DNA of 64,000 nt, from positions 228,241-292,240 of the forward strand of contig JALDNG010000397.1 in the NCBI GenBank assembly GCA_024349245.1, given 5' to 3'. The DNA comes from Neodontobutis hainanensis. Taxonomy: Eukaryota > Chordata > Actinopteri > Gobiiformes > Odontobutidae. Of the stretch, positions 37,818 through 49,968 are shown piece after piece. The notes below the pieces were generated by a model. It searched no databases. It was given only the letters and a program-made list of their open reading frames with translations, and was not told the DNA's origin. A program made the position numbers and the translations under genes. Position 1 is the first letter of the stretch. Each line of letters opens with the position of its first letter.

Positions 37818-38093
37818 TTAAGGCAGTCTGGACAAAGCGTCGGCTATAGTATTGAATTTATCCTCTCTGTAACAAATTTTCAAAGTTCCTTCCTGGCTCA
37901 ATTCTGTAATCCAATAACGATAAATTAGGCTTGTGCTATTCTCACAGCCATATAGTATCAGATTTTGTTTTAAATCATTCAAGGTTACGTTCACCTTGGC
38001 CGCTCCGAGAGGGTAAATTATACGGCCACCGTAGCTTCGGAATCTCTCTGTCGTTGGTTTGAAAGGTGCCTTAATTCGTTCAAAATCACTCAA
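37818..38093 (-). pseudogene. Protease tail fused to RNase H tail (deletion junction)
   Basis: A single 91-codon open frame starts with aspartic-protease-type sequence (KPTTERFRSYGGRIIYPLGA, then VNVTLNDLKQNLILYGC) and ends with the last segment of RNase H (GTLKICYREDKFNTIADALS). In a complete element these are separated by roughly 500 codons of RT and RNase H. The frame is therefore an internal deletion product. Confidence 0.75.
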
Positions 38094-38254
38094 GTTTCAG
38101 GATTGTAACCAGTGATCCTGAATTACTTTCTAGTTTAATAGGGGACATTATTAATCTGAACAGAAGAATTGAACAGAGAAACATTATTAATTGTATTATT
38201 GATCTCGTTTATAACTGATTCTCTTTCCAATTTCGTTGCTTTGCAACCAGCTTT

Positions 38255-38400
38255 GATATGGCCCACCTTTCCACATGAATGATATTTTGTGCTCTTGAAA
38301 AAGCATCGTTCATCTGTGTGATTCCATTTCCCACAGTACTTTCAATGTCGTGACCTTTGATTTTGGTGCTTGAATTTCTTGAGCTAGTTTACCGTGACAT
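38255..38400 (-). pseudogene. Gag zinc-knuckle region of the 36.4-39.0 kb element
   Basis: Minus-strand frame reads YCGKWNHTDERCFF followed by YHSCGKVGHIKAGCK. These are two nucleic-acid-binding knuckles in the pattern CG-x-x-x-H-x-x-x-x-C and C-G-K-x-G-H-x-x-x-x-C. It sits between the gag N-terminus and the protease remnant. Confidence 0.65.
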
Positions 38401-38706
38401 CACTCTCCATATTTACTCTTATTTTTGCCACTAATTTGATTTGAGCTGCCTTTTTAAAATCAAGTTCTCTTTCCACCAATAAACTCGGCCTTATGTTTTT
38501 AAAACGATCGTACAGTCCATGAATAAATTTGTCTCTGAGTGCATCATCTTGAAATGATCCAAACTGGCATTTTACGCTTGCCTTATGGAGACGTAATACA
38601 GAAACCTTGAGCAGTTCCTCTTCATTTTAGATGATATTCATAAAGTTATATCTCTCGAGATAACCAATGTCTTCGGGGTGAAATATCCGTCGAGTAATAT
38701 TTTGCT

Positions 38707-38907
38707 CTAGGAAATATCGATCGTAGCCGGACTTCCCCCAATTGTCAGGGTTTCAATAATGCAAGAGGTTTTTCCACCAACGACTCCTAAAAACAGATCA
38801 GTCATATTCTTCTCTTCAATTTTATTAATTCTGGTGAATATTTCAAATCTTTCAAAATATTCATTCCAGTCACTTTCTAAATGAAATTCTTCGAATTTTG
38901 AAAGCAT
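38707..38907 (-). pseudogene. Gag N-terminus of the 36.4-39.0 kb element
   Basis: 66-codon frame starting MLSKFEEFHLESDWNEYFER, with FLGVVGGKTSCIIETLTIGG, as in capsid starts (W-x-x-Y-x-x-R-F-x-x-F ... A-x-F-L-x-x-x-G-x-x-x-Y-x-x-L). Its ATG lies 5 nt past TTGGCGACGAGTTG, placing the start almost on the primer-binding site, a known arrangement in some Ty3/gypsy elements. Confidence 0.65.
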
Positions 38908-38927
38908 TTTAACAACTCGTCGCCAAT

Positions 38928-38993
38928 TGTTATGTACGAAACAATTATGATTACGAATAAATACGATTTGTTACAATTAATACATACATCACA
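38928..38993 (-). repeat. 66-bp terminal repeat, 5' LTR side
   Basis: Partner of 36420-36485. On the minus strand it starts TGTGATGTATG and ends TACATAACA, followed by ATTGGCGACGAG, a primer-binding-site-like sequence. Same length and same TG...CA limits as the other copy. Confidence 0.75.
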
Positions 38994-39041
38994 GTTTACT
39001 AGATGGTAAAATAGTTTTAATACTTGGGTTACAACACCATT

Positions 39042-39451
39042 AAGACCGCAGATTTAAATTACCAACTGAATAATGGAGATGTGTACACTGAAAATCTATT
39101 CAGACGTCTCCATTGGAATTTGATTTTTCTCCCTATGAACTTGTGAGGCTCTTTTACAAACTACTGAATTTAAATTTACTTCAGATTGTACAAAACAACA
39201 ACACAAAGGTATTTGGTTTCATAAAAATTAGAAAAGTTGTGAGGACGATGATTCGACGATCATTGGTGTTCCTGTTCGAAAAATAAGGATTGAAGATTCC
39301 AGATATTCTTACTCCAAATATAAGCTGATTATAAGTCCCTACAGTTTGATTGGCTGTTGGAGCCGCTCTTATGATTACTATCTTGCTTATAATTGTTTTT
39401 TTTATTGCTTATCAAAATGATAAATTCTTTAAAGATATAAAAAGAATATGA
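39042..39451 (+). pseudogene. LAMP-like membrane protein copy B, decayed
   Basis: Plus-strand remnants align in order with exons 4 and 5 of the LAMP-like genes. They are KTADLNYQLNNGDVYT (the Y-T-C cysteine is replaced), CEALLQTTEFKFTSDCTKQQ, a 23-nt GT-AG intron (39209-39231), KSCEDDD (the fourth cysteine), and a membrane helix LAVGAALMITILLIIVFFIA with tail ending TGA at 39449-39451. At least three frame changes are needed, so it is a pseudogene. Exons 1-3 are not visible: 48 nt upstream of the first remnant lies the outer end of the 36.4-39.0 kb retrotransposon. Confidence 0.6.
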
Positions 39452-42400
39452 GTAAATTTACGAGTTTTAATTGACAGAATAGATATAAAATTAAAGCTTT
39501 ATTTCTATATTGTTAATTTTTTAAAGTATCTTCTTAAATTTTTACAATTGAAATTCTGAAGTCACGTGTATTATAGAATTGAGACATTTTTATTGTTTTT
39601 TTCTTGTGAAAAGTTCGCTTTTTTGGTTCCTTGACTTATAATAAAGTTCGGCGGATTTAACAAGAACTTGAAAGGCGTGGTAGTTCTTATTTTTAGCTAT
39701 CATCAAAAAATGGTAAGTTACATCGTTTTTTCATTGAAATAAAATTATTTTATCAAGGTATTTCATGTTATATTCAATTTAAAATTATATAATATCATTC
39801 TTGATTTTCCGCATGTGTTTTGCGCATATTTTACCAGTTTCGATTTCTTTATATAAGTGTTTTGGCCTAAAGTATTGTAATCGATGAATAACTTTTAGTT
39901 GTGATAGTTCGTATCTTTTATTCGATCTATAAGACGATAAAATTAAAATCCTTTGGCGTGAAAAACTTGAAACAATTTTTTCTTATACAAGAGACAAAAA
40001 TATCCTCATTGCTGAGCTTTTTTACATTTCTGAATTTTTAAAGCTCATAAACGATCAAGTTGTCTTCGTAATCCGTAAGATTTTTCTTACAAAACACTAT
40101 TTTTCATTTAAAATTGTGAAGCCTTTTGTGAAATATTTCAATTATCAAAATCAATTGTCTTGCTATTAATTTTAAAAATTTAGAAGATTTGAAAAAAGAA
40201 GAAAATTGAACAGAAATGAACTCTGTATACTTTTCATTTATCACCACACGATATCAGAGAGAGTTTTTATCGCAAAGTCTTGATAATTTAAGAAACTTTG
40301 AAACTTTTATTTGACTGAGTTTTTTTATAAACGTTGAATTAATCAACTTATTTTCTGACTTTTAGCTAATTATGTTAAAAATTATGATGGTAATTCAATC
40401 AAGATAGTTTTGGATGCTTGATTATAATGTATATGTCGTAGACATGTCTGAAAATATTTCCAGGATAAAAATACTGTAAATTTCAGGATAATTTAATTTG
40501 AGAACCATTATTCAATAGTATGTGGGCACGATATTATATACACTGATCCATTTGGGTATTCTTGTATCAAAGCCTTTCTGCAAACCATCATTTCTCCCAA
40601 ATATAATATTTTATAGAATTTGATTAATTTGCTAACCATTTAGATTATGTTATTCATGTTTAAAACAAAATACCTCCATTATTTTTGATATTATAAAAAG
40701 AATGTCAGACTTTGACCAGAATTTGTATTAATGCAACTCATATTATCAAAAATACGCGTGACATATTTAAATTCAAAACTTAAAAATCTTGAGCTAAAAT
40801 ATTTTACGATTGTTCACATTTTCTTGTACTCATTTTTGTACAGGGTTGAGTGGAGAGTGCGCACTAAAAAAACTTAAATTTAGTTTTAACAAATCGTGTG
40901 AAAATAAAAACCACACTGAGGTTTTCTCTTTTAGACGAGTTTGAAGTTATTAGTCGGCATTTTCAAATTTATCAATATTGCTGATGAATAATGGCTTAGA
41001 ATCAAGTAGTGCCTATTTTTCAAATATAATCACACTTAAAAATACATTAAAGTACATTTTATAAGGTAAAAGTGTTTGAAGTACCTTAAAGTCGTTAAAT
41101 TATGTTAATTCTTAATTAAAGGGAGTTTATTTTTACTCTACATTTATTCACGTCAATAATATTTTTGTATCATATTTCAGTGCTGAAAATAACATATGAA
41201 AATATTTGAAACCGAAAAACGTAAACATAATGTTAAAGGAACTATGAGTGATTATTATAAATCCTCAGTAAATGTAGTTGTTTCATGACAAAACGACGAA
41301 ATACAACTTAGTATTAAACAATGTATAAATAAATTCACACGATAATTCTCAAAAAAAAGTTGAAATATTTTTGTGAGTATTCTCAATGGTATAAAAAATT
41401 CAATAATCTTTAGCTTCTTGACATGTTAGATCAGAATGACCTTTGCATAAATCTTAAAAAGAATTCTATGCTTTTAATTTTTAAACTTTTAAAAATATTT
41501 TACTTTCCTGAATTTCAATAAAATAATTTACATTTTTAAAACAGATAAATTTTTTTAACAGCTCATGGCCTTTAAACACCGCTTATAACCCCTTTTTTGA
41601 TGAATTTCAATAATAGTGACAGTAACATTGAAAACTCAAAAAAACAACTAAAATTGTTCAATTGAATAATCTCTAATATTTAATTTATAAGCATAAGCTT
41701 GACAGTTCTTCTAATGTGTGTTGGCACAAAATCCGCAACAAATTTTATGTTGACATTTTTATTGATACTAAGAAAATTTTATTTGTTTTTAAATTGAAAA
41801 AATAAGACTTAAGTCATTTTACCTCTGTATATAAGTTAAAAATTGGATTAGATTATCCCAATTCAAATAAATTTCATGATAGCAAGATCAGAAAATTAAA
41901 TTTAATGAATAAAAAACTCAACATCATAATTTGGCGTGCTTCTAATTTATTTTAACTTGAGCATGAAATACGTATAAATATCGAAAAGGTAAAATAAATT
42001 TATGAATTCTACTTCTTGGACCGTTTCCTAAAATTTTAACCAACAGATTATATTTACAAAAAAAGATCAAAGAAGATATTAACAACCTCATTGCTTCCAA
42101 AAGAACCGACGAGTTCGAGTTTATGTTTTCTTAGCTGGTGACGAGATAGTGATAATTTTTATGCCTGTTATAATCCCACAATTGCCGACACCAGAGAATT
42201 TCAAAGGTTTACTTGTTGAGCTTCCCTAACTTAAGGAAAGGCGCTGACCACCCAAAACCTTGGAACCAGAACCCCGCAGAAGTTTTCATACAGTTAATAT
42301 TTTTTCAAAACACGCACTAACAGATATGATTAATCTTTGCTTAAACTAAAATTATCAAAGCATCAGATATTACATTTCGAAAATAACTTTTAATTAAATA

Positions 42401-44832
42401 CGATTACAACAGCGATTTTAAAATATACTCTATTTTACATAAATGAATATTCGATTTCATTAATGTCATAAATTTTGTCGTTAAACTAAAACTGTGAACT
42501 AAAAAACGCAAAACCGTAAAGGAGGAAATTCGAAAATTTTTTCTCAAAAGCGTTAAATTATCTGATAAATATGTAACATTCCAAGTTTAGTTTGTTTACA
42601 GTTAATTGAAGTTTAATATGGCATTTTTGTCGAATTAAAAATGTTGGCGAATTTCTCTGTCTAAAATGATGAAATCACAGGGATGGTTAGTTTTAATGAT
42701 GTCAAGGATAAACTAATAAATCAATCCAGTTTATAAAATCCTTTTTATGTTCGTGGTTAAACACAAAAATGTAATTTCATGATATAGTCGTACAATCCAT
42801 CGAGACTTACATCCTCTTCAGATTACATTTTCGCATACTTCTTAAACAACGCCTTCACTCAACGGCAAATTTTCTTTTTTACTTTGGTAGAATGCGCAAA
42901 TAAAAAAATTGAGGATTTATTTATTCTGATGTAGCTCACATTTTCATTTTCACATTAAAAGAACCATTTACAGCTAACTAATTACCCACATTTGCTCTTT
43001 ATCTGATTGGCCGAGGAGAGGATGAGAGCACTACACAACCGTTCCTATTAGTTTACACTTGTAAATGGTATCGAAAGGTGGTATAGAGCACAACGGAGGA
43101 ACATAAAAATGAAAGATTTATTTAAGGGTGTATAAGAGAGTGAACTTAACTTGAGAGAAATTTCGATATGTTTAACTCATCCTCGCTCTGTATCAAATGT
43201 AAATTGATACAGTATTTCTTTATTCTTAATTTCAAACAGAATAAAGATAACAGTTAATAATTTTATATTTTTACAAAATTTCCCTTAACTTTTTAATATT
43301 CAAAATAGATCCTGAATTTAATGTGTAAATATTAATAATAGTTAATTTCTGAACCGATGTAGACATTTTTGGCTGAAGGCTATATTGAAACCCTTCACGT
43401 TCAATTGAAAGTTTATTTTTATTGATCGAACAAAGTTAATTTTTTGGTATTTTTAAATTTTAAAATCAAAACTTTCGCTTTTTGATCGAAAAATCAAATT
43501 ATTATATTTTGATGAAAAATTTGAGCACGAATGCTTTTACATGAGAAATTTTTCACTAGGGATGTATTTATGATGATAAAAATTTATTTTTGTTTGCTCA
43601 ATTTATAAGAAAAAGAAAATATGCATGAATAGTTATAAAATGGAGAATTCTGTGGATTCTAAAAAATTTAAATTTCATTAACTGGTATTCTGAAGGCACA
43701 TTTTAAGTTTAATTTCATATAAGACAAAAATTTTATCTCTTGGTTAAAAATCATGAAAATTTAAGTATTTTTTAACCAGTGCAATGAAAAATATCCATAT
43801 CTTATTGAATTTCAAAAAATTTTCATTTCAAAGTCTCAAAATAAAATATTCCCATGAATATGAAAGAAAAATCCATAAATATATTTTTAATTGAAAAATA
43901 TCACATGTATTTTTATAAAATTGAAACATTTATTTTCGTTGTATTAGTTTCTGAGAACACATTTCTACCAATAAAAAGTGACCATATAAAAATAGAATTT
44001 TAATTAACGATCAGAATTGTTTGTTATAAACAATCAACATTTAAACATGACTGAAAATTAGTAGAGCAATGAAAAAGGTAACTATTATTTATTGAAGATC
44101 GTTTATAAATGCTTAAATATATATCAATCGATAGTTCATCAAAACAATAGCAATACCCAAGCAAATAAAACGCTTATTTGGTATCTCCTGACCACTCATA
44201 TTGTATACAGAGATAGTTTAAAATTTTTCATGAACATATAATTCACAACGGAGCTTATTTTAAATGTTTGAATTTTAATAAATAATAACATTTTAAACAA
44301 TACTTATCACAAATTGAAGATAAAGAGTTGGGATTTTTAGGATCCTCAAACTTTATTTTCCCGATAAATCAAAAAAACTTTCAAAAATATCGAAGTAAAA
44401 CTGAGAAATCAAAAATAATTTTATGTTATAATTACATTTTAAAATTATTTATATTTCATTTCCTCCTGTGTTAAAACGTATTTAGTTGTAGAACACCGTA
44501 TAAATTAACATTTGATAATCTTTAAAATCACAAATTTCCCTCATAAATAGTTTAAATTCATCGATGTTCATAAATCCACTTTTCTGTTAAATGTGAACAT
44601 TTCTCATTTATTCTTATTTGTGGTAATTTAATAAAAAGTTTAGGAATTTTAAAAACATGATTTAAATATTATTCATAAAATAAAAATATTTATCTCCTAA
44701 AGTTGACTACGTCTTGTTTATGAATATATATCACATAAATTTTATCCTGATGCAATTTAACATGAATTTGATTTATTAAAACTGGAAGTATGGGTAAATA
44801 CCATCATTGCGTGATATCAATTTACGCCATAG
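39452..44832. other. AT-rich intergenic region with one GC-richer patch
   Basis: Mostly AT-rich with nothing supportable. A patch at about 42.06-42.30 kb has higher GC and open stretches on both strands: minus FEILWCRQLWDYNRHKNYHY or MKTSAGFWFQGFGWSAPFLK, plus MPVIIPQLPTPENFKGLLVE. None could be extended with phase-consistent introns or matched to a family, so it is left unassigned; a decayed element or an isolated exon is possible. Confidence 0.35.
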
Positions 44833-45093
44833 ATTACTCGAGAATCACTTCCGCAGAGGGTATTTCACCCTAAAGGGGGAAGATAGGGTGAGGTTTTTCG
44901 TGGGTGAGTCAAACATAACCCAAAACTATCTTTATATACTGCTAGGCGAGAGTGTCCAAAGGGGTAAAGAGCTGAACGGTTTAATCTATTCAGCAGAGCG
45001 ACCCCCAAAAATGTAAAATGAACGAAAACTTTCCTCTAAAGAAGCCAGGATAGGTTTTCACTTCTTTTACTCAACAAAAAAAGCATACCATGA
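44833..45093 (+). pseudogene. LAMP-like membrane protein copy C, fragment of exons 3-4
   Basis: A GC-richer open stretch reads LLENHFRRGYFTLKGEDRVR, FFVGESNITQNYLYILLGES, then LNGLIYSAERPPK. This aligns without gaps to exon 3 of copies A and E (LIEDP..., FYFGRSS... or FSFGSLS..., IGLVYNVPS or IVILYKVPY). After a possible 29-nt GT-AG intron (45013-45041) the frame gives DRFSLLLLNKK before TGA 45091-45093, matching NRIFSTDLNILLNK in copy A. The cysteine-bearing rest of exon 4, the stalk and the membrane helix are absent. Intron phase differs from the intact copies, consistent with decay. Confidence 0.45.
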
Positions 45094-47054
45094 GGAAATA
45101 TTTCTAATTGACGATTTACCTTCATTTTACATTCGAAAAAGTTCGAATGTATATTATTTAAAATATTTACCCGTTTTTATCATAAATTTCTGAAAGTTAA
45201 TGAAAAAAATAATTCCTCGATGTACAAATATCAAATGGAATGTAAATTAAAAATGAATAAAATTTTTGCCCCGAGTTTCGCATAAATTTAATAATTTTTA
45301 TAGTTTTACATTTGTCAAATTTCTTAAAGGTTCTAAAGCTTTACGATAACTAAAATATACTTCACGCATTATATTTTGATTTTATCAAAAGTGAATAAAA
45401 ATTTTGAATATTATTTGAAAATACATGAAAAGGCTATATTCGCGTTTAAATATAAAGTGATAAAAAAATTAATATATTAGATATTTAAATCCAGTTTATA
45501 ATTGAACAAAAGAATAAGATGTTTCATGCTTTATACATTTTTTAAATTAATTGAAAAAATGATGTTGAAATCAAAACAAAATATAAATTTGGAATATTGA
45601 CACAGGCGTCGGTGAGATAACCAGTGATAAAATTAAACAAAAAACAGTTTGAAAATTTAGAAAATTATTTAATTTTTTTAGTTCATGTACAAAAACGTAT
45701 TTTCACATTTGGTGAGATATGGTAGAAGCTTTTGAGATAAAGGAAAGAATATTTTTCATAATTTTAAATTTTATGGATTAAGAGATTGACTTTGATTAAT
45801 TCAAAAATTTTTATCAAATATTATAAAATGTTAAAAATACAAAAATGAGAAAATCATTTGATCCAGAATCAATATGAGTTGTAATTTGTTTGCGCACGCG
45901 TAAACAAAACTTAAATTTTAAGGAATTGAATGAAAATAAAGTTTTACAACAAATTTGTGAAAATCTTGAGTGTCAGTCAGAACGTCAGTATGTGAAACAA
46001 TTGAAAACTAGAAATTAAGTAGTAGTGAGTATTTTGGTTGATTTAATCGAGTTAATTTTTACGATAAACAGGGAATTTTATTTTCTTTGAGATTTTCATA
46101 CACGAAATAAATTCATCTCAAATTTAAATATCATCAATAATTTTATTTTGAAGTGTATTTGGTTAACTAAATTTAAATATTTTATGAATTATCAAAAAAC
46201 TTTAACCAAATTAGTCAGTAGTTCTTTTAATTATTATTGTTATTTCAACTGGTTCAGAAGTTAAAAATTTTAATTTACCTTACAAAATATCAGAAGATGC
46301 AAATTTATAGTCGAAAAGTAGTTTATTTTGTCACACAGAAACAGAGCTTTGTAGTGTTAAACTAAAATATTTTGAAAAAAACATTGATAAATGGTTTAAC
46401 TAAAAATCTCCTCGATTTTTATCTTTTCAACTTTTTTATTTTACAGAGAAAATTTTTGGTTGATAGCATGTGTAAGTAAAACAAACTTTACATAAAATCA
46501 CATTTTACTTTTTAAATTTGTGAGTATTTATTTTTTTACTGGTCTTTTTATATATATTGCACTGGTCTATCAAATGAAGAACAGATAAATACATACTCTA
46601 ACCAGATTGTATGAATAGGTGTAACTCCATTTGAAAAAGTACTGAATGGTTAAGACATCTTTTTCAAACAATAAAGAAGAAGGCGCTTTAATTTTAAGTT
46701 ATTATTGATTGATTTGTTAGTGTTCATGAATTTATTTTGTCTTATATTTAAAGTAGATAAACTCAAAAAAAGGGAATTGTGGTTTTATGTCATATTAAAT
46801 ATTTATGTTATCATTCGAGATAAGACCTTAATCTTAAGAGGTCTTTTCAATTTTCGCGAGTATTCTAGTTTTCATGTGAAAACATATCATCTAAAATCTT
46901 AAATTACGCATTTAAAAATTTAAATAACTCTTATACTCAACAGCTCTTTTAAAATATATCCCATTTTGATATATCGACTTTAAAGGGAAACAATTACATC
47001 CCTTAACACTGTTATATCAAACTAAACTTACTATGTTTGAAATCTATAGATATT
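45094..47054. other. AT-rich intergenic region
   Basis: No supportable gene. The frame at 46705-46902 (+) is within chance expectation. Confidence 0.4.
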
Positions 47055-47316
47055 TTAAAAGAAACAGCCATCGAACTTTACCAATGTTAATATTTTCAGA
47101 AATACACCTTTTTTATTAAACTAGTTGTTCACCCTCAAACTTCATTCCGAGTCCTGTAGGATACAATATTTGTACACGTGGTATATTGACTTGAACAATT
47201 TTTGAGAGACTATTTAAAGAAAAGGTAAAATCATTGTTAAATAATATAGTGAGGATAGCTGATATTTTTATAATGATCTTTAAAACATTCATGTATGATA
47301 CGACAGAGGTGCCCAA
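47055..47316 (-). pseudogene. LAMP-like copy D, exon 3 fragment (tentative)
   Basis: The segment 47133-47316 reads FTFSLNSLSKIVQVNIPRVQ and ILYPTGLGMKFEG. It aligns with the end of exon 3 in copies A and E (F-x-F-x... I-x-x-I-x-L-x-Y-x-V-P ... G) and ends in phase 1 on G at a GT donor, exactly as those exons do. A 25-nt GT-AG intron (47108-47132) then leads to a short open piece (GVFLKILTLVKF) before a stop at 47055-47057. Exons 1, 2 and 5 are not visible. An alternative reading, a small secreted protein starting MNVLKIIIKISAILTILF, cannot be excluded. Confidence 0.3.
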
Positions 47317-49626
47317 TTTTTAAATGAGATGACTCCTTGGGTTTTAATTTCTTGTGGGGAATCTATATGTTTAAAGGAACGGTCAATTTATTGGCTATTA
47401 GATCGAATATTTATTTTTTACTCTATGGTGATGGTGTGGTTTGTCACTTTTTGATAATTAGTACGCTAAAGGAGGCATAAAATCCTGATTCTCTGTATAA
47501 ATAATATGTCTCTCAAACGATCATGAGACACGAAAAACTGTTGAAACGATTTTCATAGATGCGAAAATCTAAAAGGTGAGAATTTTTTGAGTCTATGAGG
47601 GCGTCATTAGTTTAGCATACCATATGTATTCGAAAATCATCCAGATATAGTGAATTTTTAACTTTTTTATTTTAGAAATTTTAAAAGTTCCACTATTTCC
47701 AAATTAAGAAAAATGGATTTCTAAGAGATTGATTATCTGAATTCCAACGCTTTTTTCACTGAAGCAGTTTATTTCCAAGCATAATAACCGTCTATGCACT
47801 ATTCATTATCATTACTCTTCTAGATGTCCATCTATATGCCGTATCCATAAGGGATGAGAGACAAACATTGTATTTTACTTTATACCTCGTAAATCTGTAC
47901 TTTATTCATCATCTTAACGCCTCAAGATGAGAATCTATCTGAATAATCAATTTACAGTTGTGTTGCATCACTGTATTATTGAAGGAAAATGAGAATATGA
48001 ATCTTATAGTCTTTCGAAAATAACTTTTTTGGTCGACTCCATTATATTTGGTTTTATTTCAAATTGAATTTTCTTGTCAAATTATAACTTATAAATTTAG
48101 TTAAACTAAATTTATAATTTGTGAAGAAATACAACTTGTTGTTTTTATCTCCTCAGAAGTCGAGCATTTATGTATAGGGTAAACTCCTCTTCCCACGTTA
48201 TATATTTCAGAGCTTTTCAAGAGTAAACCATCAATGATAGGTTTTCTTTCCTTTTTTATTATGTACGTCATCAAATTCTTTTTTTATTTAAATCAGGGTG
48301 AGTGACAAACATTTAAGCAGAATGTTTGAAATAATTCATCTTAAAATTGCATATAACTCGGAAATGATTTGAGAAACTCACGTAGAAACGATTTTACAAT
48401 TAAGTTGAATTTGCGTTAGGCTTATATACGATTTTCAAACTTAAAATTGTATGATTACGTATAAAAACACTTGATTAGGTATTTTACAAAAGCCGAAATA
48501 GTTCTTCAATCGAATTAATTCAAGAGTAAAAAATACATTCGAAAAACAGGAGCCATTATCGATCCTCGTGATAAAAAGTTGATCACGATTAACGGCTATA
48601 AACATTAAATCTACTTCAGGTTATTCGAAATCTCAGAGATATCCAAAAACATCTTTGCATAAAAACAAAACGAAATTTTATATTTCAGTGAATAACGTTA
48701 GTCATGTTTGGATCATTTTCTAAGTATTTTATTCAAAAAAAATTATTTCAGGAAAAGTAAGTTAAAATATCTGATGAAAACTGATATGATTTTTGAAGTG
48801 AGTTTCGACATATTTCATGCTGTCTATTGACCCAAAGTTATTTATGCTCCTACATTCGCATTTAGATACTTTTATTTGGAGCTTTAAACAATTTGCTGTG
48901 TGGTGTAATTAAAATAGGTTTATTTTTGTATATAATTACTGCGGATATACACTACCAGCGAAGTATGACCTATTTTCAACGGCAACAACCTCAATTTTAT
49001 TAGTTTATTGAGTGGGTATATTTTGTTCCTCAAGCTTTATTTTAAATTGAGAACGTATTTTGTTTAAATAATCCTTAATTTTAACAAACGTAAAAAAATT
49101 TTCGTTTTAGTTTGTTCCCACATATGGTATAAAATATTGGAGTTTGAATAATTAGTGTCTATATATTTTTTCATGAATTTTTTTCGTATCTTGGTTTCTG
49201 ATAAAAAATATCTCAAAAACTAAAATTATCAAAGAGAACCTAACTCGTATCTAATGTATCGGCTTTTGGTTATCTCCGCCACGATTAATTATTTGATGGA
49301 TGCCTATATGAGTGGCGGTAAACAACATTTGGTAAAGTTAAATAAAATATATAATTTCTCAAGAGTTCAACATCGATTTTCATAGTAAGTTTCATATTAT
49401 TAACATATACATGCAAATTAGTTATATTACAGATTACCAAAACATTTAACATTTAATGAGTTCAGAACTGTGTTTTTATTCAACACGTCAATGATTTTAT
49501 TTTTATGGATGAAACGGCGAACATGTCATTATTAACCACCGATTAGTTTCCCACGCTAAAAACTCAATATTTTAGCAACTAAAACCACCGGCACAAAATA
49601 AGTTTTCATAGGGTTGCAAATAATAA
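47317..49626. other. AT-rich intergenic region
   Basis: Nothing supportable. A palindromic AT stretch (about 48084-48120, taaatttagttaaactaaattta type) is present but short. Confidence 0.35.
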
Positions 49627-49968
49627 CACATTTCAGAAGACATAAAGGTATTAGACAGAAATAAATTTAAACAGGACAAAGAAGAGTTTATAAGGCATAT
49701 ATATTTAGAACTGTGAAGCAACTACTTTAAATATTTGTTCTTTGTGGAATACAATGACAAGGTTCACAGAGATGATGAAAGGTTATTCGATGTCATGAAC
49801 ACTTAAGAGAATTCTTTCATTTTTATATGTTGTATTAGGTTATATCTTTCAAAGCAATGCGATTTTTCTCAAATGGATTTTGTGAGAGGAGATCTTCACC
49901 TTAATCCAAATAGAGGTTTAGAGAAACCATCAAATTCACCCTCTAGGTTTTTTGATAATCTACAATAA
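49627..49968 (+). pseudogene. Open frame of 114 codons broken by two stops, unknown product
   Basis: One frame stays open from 49627 to TAA at 49966 apart from TGA at 49714-49716 and TAA at 49804-49806. Coding-like stretches are RNKFKQDKEEFIRHIYLEL, YLFFVEYNDKVHRDDERLFD and MDFVRGDLHLNPNRGLEKPS. Neither stop can be removed by a GT-AG intron of plausible size. It may be a decayed retroelement gag or a pseudogene; no family recognised. Confidence 0.3.

Larger units (their letters stand above)
36420..38993 (-). mobile_element. Ty3/gypsy LTR retrotransposon, internally deleted, 66-bp terminal repeats
   Basis: A 2.57 kb element bounded by 66-bp direct repeats that begin TG and end CA. The minus-strand internal order is: 5' repeat, TTGGCGACGAG primer-site-like sequence, gag start, zinc knuckles, protease tail, RNase H tail, integrase, integrase C-terminus, purine-rich GATGGAGG, 3' repeat. 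Protease runs directly into the last residues of RNase H, so most of reverse transcriptase and RNase H is gone. Several frames carry stops. Divergence between the two repeats (10 of 66) indicates an old insertion. No target-site duplication was recognised. Confidence 0.82.

Noticed and set aside
42060..42300. GC-rich patch as a gene or tRNA cluster
   Set aside because: No tRNA A/B boxes or cloverleaf could be drawn, and no frame extends with plausible introns.
44807..45016. Independent 69-codon gene
   Set aside because: Its sequence aligns with exon 3 of the LAMP-like genes, so it is treated as a decayed copy rather than a new gene.
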